A program made the position numbers and the translations under genes. Of a DNA stretch of 8,591 bases, positions 1 through 6,700 are shown piece by piece (position 1 is the first letter of the stretch; each line of letters begins with the position of its first letter). Under the pieces are notes generated by a model, which made no database searches, was not told where the DNA came from, and saw only the letters and a program-made list of their open reading frames with translations. This DNA comes from Candidatus Poseidoniaceae archaeon (lineage in GTDB: Archaea; Thermoplasmatota; Poseidoniia; Poseidoniales; Poseidoniaceae). Location: the NCBI GenBank assembly GCA_013330765.1, contig DUHU01000092.1:1-8591 (forward strand). Reading direction: 5' to 3'.

Positions 1-534
1 CACTCGCACACCATCAAGTCGCACCACAACGTCGGCGGACTGCCCGAAGACATGACCTTGGGCGTGGTCGAGCCTCTTCGAGAACTCTACAAGGACGAAG
101 TTCGGGAGCTTGCTCGCACCCTTGGAATCAGCGTGGCAGAGCGCCAGCCCTTCCCGGGCCCAGGCCTCGCCGTGCGCACCCTTGGCGACTTGACGCCGGA
201 ACGTGTGGGTGTCGTGCGTGAATGTTGTGCCATCGTCGAAGAAGAGTTCGAGGCTGCGGCAGAACGCGGTGAGATGGAACTCCCTTGGCAATACTATGCG
301 GCCCTTCTTCCGGTCCGTTCGGTCGGTGTCCACGGTGACGTGCGCGCTTACGGTGAGACCATCGTCGTCCGTGCCGTTCGCAGCATGGACGGCATGTCCG
401 CTCGGTATTCCGAAATTCCTCACAGCATCCTTCAGAAGGTCAGCACGCGGATCACCAATGCCTGCAAGGGTTCTGTGAACCGCGTGGTCTACGACATCAC
501 CCACAAGCCTCCGGGCACCATCGAGTGGGAATGA
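1..534 (+). CDS. guaA: GMP synthase (glutamine-hydrolysing), C-terminal part, 5' truncated
   Basis: This is the last 177 residues of GMP synthase, the cytoplasmic enzyme that aminates XMP to GMP with ATP in purine synthesis. The frame is open from base 1 and runs to a TGA at 532-534, so the start lies outside the window. Visible signatures are IKSHHNVGGLP (fragment residues 5-15) from the end of the ATP-pyrophosphatase domain, RQPFPGPGLAVR (about 47-58) at the start of the dimerisation domain, and the terminal KPPGTIEWE (169-177), which in the family closes over XMP. The segment GVHGDVRAYGETIVVRAV matches the usual dimerisation-domain core. Many euryarchaea split the enzyme into separate glutaminase and synthetase subunits, whereas bacteria usually use one chain. 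The missing 5' end prevents deciding which form this is. The next feature downstream is a tRNA gene on the same strand. Confidence 0.96.
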   Translation, partial: HSHTIKSHHNVGGLPEDMTLGVVEPLRELYKDEVRELARTLGISVAERQPFPGPGLAVRTLGDLTPERVGVVRECCAIVEEEFEAAAERGEMELPWQYYAALLPVRSVGVHGDVRAYGETIVVRAVRSMDGMSARYSEIPHSILQKVSTRITNACKGSVNRVVYDITHKPPGTIEWE

Positions 535-574
535 CCACGGATGGGCCGCGGCCTCATTTTCACCTGTGAAGAAG

Positions 575-582
575 CGATTAAG
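575..582 (+). promoter_or_regulatory. Weak TATA-like element before the tRNA gene
   Basis: The A/T-rich octamer CGATTAAG is centred about 28 bases before the first base of the tRNA, the spacing expected for an archaeal TATA box. It sits in an otherwise GC-rich 72-base gap after guaA and has a purine-rich flank (GAAG) upstream that could act as a BRE. The match to a TATA consensus is poor, so this is a position-based guess. Confidence 0.25.
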
Positions 583-606
583 AAGGGGTGGCGGGTCGCA
601 GACTTC

Positions 607-679
607 GCCGATTTAGCTTAGCTGGTGGAGCGTGGGACTGTTAATCCCAAGGTCGTGGGTTCGAGCCCCACAATCGGCG
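607..679 (+). tRNA. tRNA-Asn, anticodon GTT
   Basis: The sequence folds as a full cloverleaf of 73 bases. The acceptor stem is GCCGATT (607-613) with AATCGGC (672-678), followed by discriminator G679. The D stem is GCTT with GAGC (the last pair is T-G). The anticodon stem TGGGA/TCCCA (633-637 and 645-649) encloses the loop CTGTTAA, with anticodon GTT at 640-642. The variable loop has five bases, and the T arm is GTGGG-TTCGAGC-CCCAC (655-671). All acceptor, anticodon and T-stem pairs are Watson-Crick. There is no intron. CCA is not encoded (the next bases are TTA), so the end must be added after transcription, as is common in archaea. A G discriminator is usual for asparagine tRNAs. Confidence 0.97.
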
Positions 680-686
680 TTAAACT

Positions 687-1973
687 TCACACGACCTGCA
701 CGTCGTTTACGTCAATCGATTCCAAGAGCCTGCTCGTCGCCCGTGGCGTGGGCTGAGTGGCTTGAACCGTGAATGCGGTGCTTTCCGCAGGAATGGCGTT
801 GGACCGGTTGTGATCGATGATCATCAACGGCTGTCCTTCCTCGACGCGGTCGCCGACGTGAGCGAGCACTTCGATTCCTGCACCGTGATCCACCACGTCT
901 GCAGGATGGTTTCGACCTGCGCCAATCTGCACCAGCAAGCGACCAAGCGCCAAGGCATCAACGTCGCTGACCCATCCAGAAGAGGGTGCTTTGACCGTCG
1001 TTCGTACCTTCCCTCGAGAGAGCACAGACCATGGGTCCTCAATGAGCGAGGCGACGGTCTTCTCTTCGACTCCTTGACGGCGGCACATGTCCGCGAAGGC
1101 TTCCAAGGCTGAACCGCTCGCAATGACGACGTCAACGTCCGCTCCCAGAGCGTTGGCTTGCATGCGGACGAGTTCCATCGTGTCCTCCGGTCCTTCGCCA
1201 CGCAAGCAATGGATGCTCTCTGCGACTTCATGCGCATTTCCGAGCAACCGCCCAATCGGGTGGTCCATCGACGTGATTTGGGCGGTGACCTCCATGCCGA
1301 GGGCGCTGCCGACGTGCACCATGGAGCGGGCCAAGGCCCTTGCTTCATCCAGGGTCTGCATGAAGGCAGCCCGTCCGCATTTGACGTCCAGCACCAACCG
1401 TTCGAGTCCCTCTGCGTACTTTTTCGAGACGATGGAGGCGGTAATGAGGCCTATTTGAGGCACGGTCGCGGTCACGTCCCGCGCGGCGTAGAGGATTCGG
1501 TCTGCAGGTGCAATTCCTTCCGTTTGCCGGCTGATGAAACAGGGATTGGTCCGCATGGCTTCAAGGCTCAATCCGGTGTTGAACCCTGGAATGGCTTCCA
1601 GTTTGTCGATGGTGCCTCCGGTGTGCGCCAGGCCTCGTCCCGCCAACATCGGGACCACCAGCCCAGAGGCCGCCAAACATGGGGCCAGGATCAGGCTCAT
1701 CTTGTCGCCTACGCCACCGGTGGAGTGTTTGTCCACACGCCCCGTTCGACGTTCAAGGGTGGCTCCGGAAGTGGCCATGTGTTTGGTCAACGACGAGGTT
1801 TCCTGCGGTGTGAGGCCTTGAATCTGACATGCCATCAACCACGCACCGACTTGCTCGGGAGCCACTTCACCCGAGAGCAGCCCGTCGATGAAACGGTGGA
1901 TCATCACGTCGTTGAACGCGTGTCCATCTCGCTTCCATGCGATGAGGTCCGGCACGCTGTGGGTCGTGCTCAC
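687..1973 (-). CDS. deoA: Pyrimidine nucleoside (thymidine) phosphorylase
   Basis: This cytoplasmic salvage enzyme splits thymidine, deoxyuridine or uridine with phosphate into the free base and (deoxy)ribose-1-phosphate. The 428 residues match the length of bacterial DeoA/Pdp. The phosphate-binding motif KHSTGGVGDK is at 82-91, and the family signature AGRGLAHTGGTIDKLE is at 111-126. Residues equivalent to the E. coli DeoA catalytic set are present: K82, H83, S84, R165, S180 and K184. Residues 321-428 form the C-terminal domain (KVRTTVKAPSSGWV, then HVGDRVEEGQPL). The start is GTG at 1971-1973, favoured because a GAGGTGG ribosome site lies 4 bases upstream; a second GTG at codon 7 is possible. 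It lacks the roughly 80-residue N-terminal extension of archaeal AMP phosphorylases, so the bacterial type fits better. It starts 9 bases after the dioxygenase stop and is the last gene of the series. Strict thymidine or broader pyrimidine specificity cannot be read from the sequence. Confidence 0.95.
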   Translation of the reverse strand: MSTTHSVPDLIAWKRDGHAFNDVMIHRFIDGLLSGEVAPEQVGAWLMACQIQGLTPQETSSLTKHMATSGATLERRTGRVDKHSTGGVGDKMSLILAPCLAASGLVVPMLAGRGLAHTGGTIDKLEAIPGFNTGLSLEAMRTNPCFISRQTEGIAPADRILYAARDVTATVPQIGLITASIVSKKYAEGLERLVLDVKCGRAAFMQTLDEARALARSMVHVGSALGMEVTAQITSMDHPIGRLLGNAHEVAESIHCLRGEGPEDTMELVRMQANALGADVDVVIASGSALEAFADMCRRQGVEEKTVASLIEDPWSVLSRGKVRTTVKAPSSGWVSDVDALALGRLLVQIGAGRNHPADVVDHGAGIEVLAHVGDRVEEGQPLMIIDHNRSNAIPAESTAFTVQATQPTPRATSRLLESIDVNDVQVV

Positions 1974-1977
1974 GATG

Positions 1978-1984
1978 CCACCTC
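1978..1984 (-). promoter_or_regulatory. Shine-Dalgarno site of the phosphorylase gene
   Basis: The minus strand reads GAGGTGG, complementary to the 3' end of 16S rRNA, followed by CATC and then the GTG start. The site overlaps the TGA stop of the upstream dioxygenase (1983-1985), so translation of the two genes is probably coupled. It is the clearest ribosome-binding site in the series and decides the GTG start. Confidence 0.7.
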
Positions 1985-2933
1985 AGGAAGCCAATCCGAT
2001 TTCGACGAGCCGTTGATGCAGGTACTCGTCGGCGAGGATCGAAGGGTACAGCGCTTCGCCGCCGGTCATGGCGACAAATTTTGCCCGAGGGGTCAAATCC
2101 ACGTCGCCACGGGGGTGGACGAACATCGGCATGGAGTAGCGCTCCGTACCCGCGTTGGGTGGATTCACCACACGGTGGGTGGTGGATTTGAACAAACCGT
2201 TGGTGAGGTTTTGCAACATGTCGCCGCTGTCGACGATGATGTGGTCATGGTTTCCTTCGACTTCGATCCATGAGCCGTCATGATCCATCACCTGCAGACC
2301 GTCTGCGGTGGCTCCAACGAGGAGCGTGATGAGGTTGATGTCCTCATGCTGGGCGCTTCGGACCGCCCCTGGTGGCGTGTTGGGGGCCAGTTCCGGGTAG
2401 TGGATGACGCGGAGAATGGTGTTTCCGTCATCGGCCATCATCGGCAACCAGGAAGCGTCTTCGCCCAAGTAGAGCGAAGCGGCGCGAAGCAACTCCACCG
2501 ACATCTGTTCCATGGCTTGGTAGAGGCCGTCGATGTGGCCTTCGAACTCGGGCACGTCATCGCTTGGCCAGAAATTGCGTGGAAATACGTCCTCTGCGGG
2601 ATGGCCTTCAGGCAAGGTTCGGCCCGTTTGCCAGAACTCTTTCAGGTCCGGTTCTGGGTTGTCCTTGGCGTGCTCCACGCCATAGGGCGTGTAGCCACGT
2701 TGGCGAAAGATCTCAGCGCGTTCATAGCCGCGCTTTCTTGCGTCCTCGAGGTGAAAGAATCGACCGATGGTCGTGTAGGCTTGGTCGATGGAGGACGGCG
2801 AAATGCCGTGACCGGTCAAGGCAAAGAATCCGATGTCCTTCAGTGCCTCACCCATGCTGGCCACAAAGCGTTCCCGCGCGTCACCGCCGGCACGCCAATC
2901 CCGTAGGTCGCAGACTTGCAGGGTGCGCGTCAT
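1983..2933 (-). CDS. Fe(II)/2-oxoglutarate dioxygenase, isopenicillin-N-synthase-like
   Basis: This is a cytoplasmic non-haem iron oxygenase of the IPNS/plant-type 2-oxoglutarate family, 316 residues long, close to the usual 310-340. The N-terminal DIOX_N part (about 6-120) contains GFFALTGHGI (35-44). The catalytic double-stranded helix carries the iron triad H196-x-D198 (in QHEDINLITLL) and H253 (in STTHRVVNPP), and the co-substrate pair R265-x-S267 (RYS). The motif GLQVMDHDGSWIEV (212-225) is typical of the family. The frame continues upstream to an ATG at 3041, but that would add 36 non-homologous-looking residues and overlap the membrane-protein gene by 85 bases, so the ATG at 2933 was chosen. 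Its ribosome site is weak (AAGGA about 11 bases upstream). The substrate is unknown. Its position 9 bases before a pyrimidine nucleoside phosphorylase suggests a base or nucleoside substrate, since thymine-7-hydroxylase belongs to this broad family; this is inference only. Confidence 0.9.
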   Translation of the reverse strand: MTRTLQVCDLRDWRAGGDARERFVASMGEALKDIGFFALTGHGISPSSIDQAYTTIGRFFHLEDARKRGYERAEIFRQRGYTPYGVEHAKDNPEPDLKEFWQTGRTLPEGHPAEDVFPRNFWPSDDVPEFEGHIDGLYQAMEQMSVELLRAASLYLGEDASWLPMMADDGNTILRVIHYPELAPNTPPGAVRSAQHEDINLITLLVGATADGLQVMDHDGSWIEVEGNHDHIIVDSGDMLQNLTNGLFKSTTHRVVNPPNAGTERYSMPMFVHPRGDVDLTPRAKFVAMTGGEALYPSILADEYLHQRLVEIGLAS

Positions 2934-2956
2934 CCGGTTCACTGTCCTTGAGGTGC

Positions 2957-3721
2957 TCAGTCTCGGAGTTTGGAGATGAGGCGGAGGACTTCCACGTAGA
3001 TCCACACGACGCTGATCACCAATCCGAAGGCCGCCCACCATTCCATGTGCTTTGGGTATTGGTTTGCTGCACCGGTTTCGATGAAGTAAAAGTCGCTGAG
3101 CAAGGTGAAGGAGGCGATGGTCACGATGATCACGCTGAATCCGATGCCAATGATGCCGCTCCCGTGTATGAACGGAATCGAGACGCCACCGATGAAGTAG
3201 AGCAGCATTTGACCGACATAGACGAACATCACCGTGCCCACCAAGGCCGCCATCACCATGTTGAAGCGCGGTCCGACGCGGATGGCGCGGGAGGTGTAGA
3301 GGAAGGTCATCGTCCCCGTAATGCCCGCCGTCACCAGGCCTGCCTGCAGGGCGATGCCAGGGTACGCGAATTCCATGAGGTAGGTCAGACCGGAAAGAAA
3401 GAGGATTTCGAGGGCGACGTACGCGGTCATGGCAAACGTCGGTGTTCCCTTGGGTCGGACAAACACCAAGCCGATGACCAGGATGAATGCCCCGATACCC
3501 CCTACGGTTGCTGCTACGCCAGCCAAGGCGGCCCCTGCGCCGGGCGTGCTGGTGTCCATGGCGGCATAGGCCAGGAACATCAGCAGCATGCCAACAAGGA
3601 GGGCCCCGAAGAGGATGGATGCCTTCTTCAGCGCACCTTCGACGGTCATCACGCCTTCGGAGGGCACCGTATGGGCGATGGTCGTGAAGCGGTTGTTGTT
3701 GAGCACCGGGTTCCCGGACAT
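2957..3721 (-). CDS. Bax inhibitor-1/YccA family integral membrane protein
   Basis: This 254-residue polytopic membrane protein has about seven hydrophobic helices (roughly 34-53, 66-88, 97-117, 122-141, 153-178, 187-208 and 227-248). The N-terminal SGNPVLNNNRF and the C-terminal LLSDFYFIETG (208-218) followed by MEWWAAFGL and YVEVLRLIS match the bacterial/archaeal Bax1-I group (Pfam BaxI_1). D210 lies where related proteins carry conserved acidic residues; in the relative BsYetJ an aspartate pair gates a pH-sensitive calcium leak. E. coli YccA instead modulates the FtsH protease, so the exact role is open. The ATG at 3721 was chosen because NPV lies close to the N terminus in relatives. A GTG at 3757 would add 12 residues and overlap the upstream stop as GTGA. 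The next gene starts 23 bases downstream. Family call strong, function unknown. Confidence 0.9.
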   Translation of the reverse strand: MSGNPVLNNNRFTTIAHTVPSEGVMTVEGALKKASILFGALLVGMLLMFLAYAAMDTSTPGAGAALAGVAATVGGIGAFILVIGLVFVRPKGTPTFAMTAYVALEILFLSGLTYLMEFAYPGIALQAGLVTAGITGTMTFLYTSRAIRVGPRFNMVMAALVGTVMFVYVGQMLLYFIGGVSIPFIHGSGIIGIGFSVIIVTIASFTLLSDFYFIETGAANQYPKHMEWWAAFGLVISVVWIYVEVLRLISKLRD

Positions 3722-3753
3722 GGTCTTCCCAGCGAGGCGGTCGGTTTCAAACC

Positions 3754-6700
3754 TCACGCTTGCTTTTCGTAGTACTCGACCAATCCTTCGAGGGTCCAGC
3801 CTTCGCTGAGACGTTCCTCGACCACCGCGTCGTCCCAGCCGGTCAGGCGGGCACGCAGGTCCTCATCGCTCGGCCGTCCGTCCAGCACCACGACGGGTTT
3901 GGAGGAGGAGACCTCCACCGGCATCGAGGTGTCCAAGTCGAGTCCCTTTCCGTCCTTGCGGAGGCCCATGGCGCCTGTAATCACCACGAGGAGACCCACG
4001 ACGGAAATGACTGGAAGGAACCACCCAAATGAGTCGTCCTCGGTTTGACCGTCGCTCAAGAGGATGCGCCGTTGGTCAGCGGAACAGCCGTCCGTGTCGA
4101 CGGGGTCGCCCTGCGGTGTGGCCGGGCAACGGTCTTCGCCAAAGGGCACGCCGTCGAGATCGACGTCTTCGTCAGGGGAGGTTTCGTTCTGTTCGGCGGG
4201 GGTGGTGGTGTTGTCCTGATCGTCATCGACGACGAGGCCCGCATCGGTGCATCCTTCCACGGTGTGGTCGGCGACACCGTCGCCGTCCGCGTCGCTCATC
4301 GAGATGCGTTCACTCGCGTTCGGTCCGTTTGCATCGGCTTGGGCGCGGAGCACCTCCAGGCCGTCTGCGATGCAATCGCCATCGGTGTCGTTGCTGTTGG
4401 GGTCGCTGTTGAGGTTGAACTCCTCGAGGTGGGTGAGGCCGTCTCCGTCCGAATCGAGCCCAGCTTCGATGAGCGTCCCACCGGCGCTTCGTCGTGAACG
4501 GTTCAGGTCGTGTTCCACTTCCCACGCATCCAACAACCCGTCGTTGTCCGTGTCCGTGCTTGCATCGACGCGGTTCCAGTCGTCCATGAAGGAGGCGTGG
4601 TAGACCGCGGCAAGAGGCGCATGGTGCACCAACAAGCCGACTTCTCGATTGCGAAGCATGGCGGAGTCTCCCCAGTTGATGGACGAGACGAGCACGGAGG
4701 TGCCGTCGATGATGGCCCCCTTGTTGTGCAACCTCGAAACGGTGTCGTTGGTGGACATGATGATCGCCTGGACGTCATGTCCTTGGGTGGCGTTCCAATC
4801 TTCATTGAGCAGGTCCACCACGCTTTGCATGTCGTCGTCGAGGTACGCACCGTTGAGGGCCACGTGAAGTCGAACGCCACGCTCGGCGGCGTCCTTCATC
4901 GCTGCAAGGAGGGGGTTGTCGCCCCATCCCCACGTCCAGTCCATTTCCAAATATTGGAGGGAAAGCAGGGCTTCGGTTTGGGCGCTGTCGAGCATGCCCA
5001 CAAGCCCGAGGATGCAGTTGTCGGGGCAGGTCAACACCTCTCCATTGGCCGTTCCAACGACGGCCTCGATGTCAGTGCCGCTCAGCGATTGAGCCGTTTC
5101 GAGTTCCCAACCAACGGGCGTAGGAGCATCGGCCGGCCTCACGTAGACGCTGGCCGAGTCGCGGTCCATCGCCAAGAGGTTGCTCAAGGTATCGGCCAGG
5201 CCCGGACTGTGGACCAACAGGCCCCAATCCCGGTTTCCAGCATCACCGGGCTTCGGCGCGCTGGAGGACTTCCAGTTGCCCGAGCCGATCCAGACTTCTT
5301 CCCCGTCGCGTACGGCCAACTTGGCGTGCATGAACGCGTAGGGGTCGTCATCCTCAGCTCCGAGGAGCAGCACCTCGACACCGGCATCGGTGAGGGACGA
5401 CGCAACGCCGTCGATCATTCGCAGGTCGGAGGGGGTCCACCACGTGTCGCCCGCGTCCATCACCACTTGTACGGTGACGCCACGTTCAGCGGCTCGAATC
5501 AAGGCGTGAATCAGGTTTGGTTCGTGGATTTGGTAGACTTGGACCTCCAGGGTGGATTGGGTCCCGTCAATCCAACGAACAAGGTCGACGAGGCCGGCTT
5601 CGGGGGCGATGAGTGGACGCATGTTCGTCAGGTCGGTGACCGTCCCGTCGACACAGGGTGTGGCTGCCCCAAGGCGTGTCCATCGGAGTTTCCAATCCTG
5701 AGCCGTGTCGGTGTCGGTGCTCTGACCGCAGCCATCGCCGCGAAGGTAGACGAGATGATCCAAGCCCGTCAGGGGTGGGACGACCGAGACGCCTGTCCAG
5801 CCCCCGACCTCGACCGGTCCGTCGCCCCAGACCACGGCATCGGCAATGGCGCCGGTCGGCGTGAGCAGGCGCACCGCTCCGCCTCCGTCATTGAGGAAAA
5901 CGGCAGCACTGAGGTGGTCGGTCATGTTGACGACCTCGCCGTCCCACAAGTCTGCCAAGGCGGTGGCATCGGCGCTCAACGTGAGGGAGGAACCGGGCTC
6001 AATCCGCACGTCGTTCATCGTGGCTTGGAAGGCGTTGGTGGCCGAAGTGACCCGTTCGAGGACCCAACCGTCCAGCACGGCTGGCTTGGTTCCAGCGTTC
6101 CGGATTTCAACGAATTCGACGTTGGTTCCGTCCATGCTTCCAGCGGGCATGAGCGCGGAGAAACTGAGGTCGTTGGGTCCGGCCATGGCCGTCTCGACAG
6201 GCTCGGGTTGGCCGGGCGTCGCCCATGCGCTGAGCACAGGGTTGAGCAGGTCGATGAAACTCCGGCACGAGGTGGCCGACATGCCGCTGAGGTCCGCTTG
6301 GGATGAACTGGCCGCGTCAGGATCATGCAAAACAAGGGTGCCCATCGCATCGTTTTGTTCTTCCAAAAGGATGAGTCCACGTTCACCGGGAGGGAGCACG
6401 AGCCCGGTCGCGTTGGGGGTCCACCACGTGTCTGCACGGACAAACCAGGACCTTCCTTCGGCGTCAACAAGGCGCCATCGGCTCGCGTTGACGTCCTCGG
6501 TCCCGACGTTCATGACCTCGACCCATGTTCCGGCGGGAGTGCTTGTGGAACATTCGGGCATGATTTCCATCATGCGAAGCACGTTGCCAGAAGTCCATGC
6601 TGGCCAAACAGGGTTGACCTCGCCAGGGGTTGGCCATGCGCCGATGTCCCAGCCCGGTCCAACGCCGCGGTTGAGCCCGTCAGGGCCTGCGCCAGCATGA

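Noticed and set aside
538..606. Small gene or guaA terminator between guaA and the tRNA
   Set aside because: The 69 bases contain no convincing reading frame, T-run or strong hairpin.
1158..2273. A 371-codon open frame on the + strand opposite the phosphorylase and dioxygenase genes
   Set aside because: It crosses two well-supported genes on the other strand, its product is rich in His, Gly and Arg with no family motif, and long antisense frames are expected in GC-rich coding DNA.
2934..3041. N-terminal extension of the dioxygenase by 36 residues to an ATG at 3041
   Set aside because: It would overlap the end of the membrane-protein gene by 85 bases, and the added residues look like out-of-frame translation of that gene.
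3754..4029. Archaeosortase-type (PGF-CTERM) or LPXTG anchoring of the giant protein
   Set aside because: No PGF or LPXTG motif is present near the C terminus, and 67 residues follow the membrane helix, so an ordinary single-pass anchor fits better.
4570..5637. Cardiolipin synthase or intracellular PLD-type defence nuclease
   Set aside because: There are no N-terminal membrane helices as in cardiolipin synthase, and the signal peptide, paired cysteines and calcium repeats place the enzyme outside the cell, which does not fit an anti-phage nuclease.
4510..6306. A 598-codon open frame on the + strand opposite the giant gene
   Set aside because: It is antisense to the PLD and lamin-tail coding region, has no recognisable motif, and is explained by the codon bias of the real gene; the same applies to the 402-codon frame at 2564-3772.
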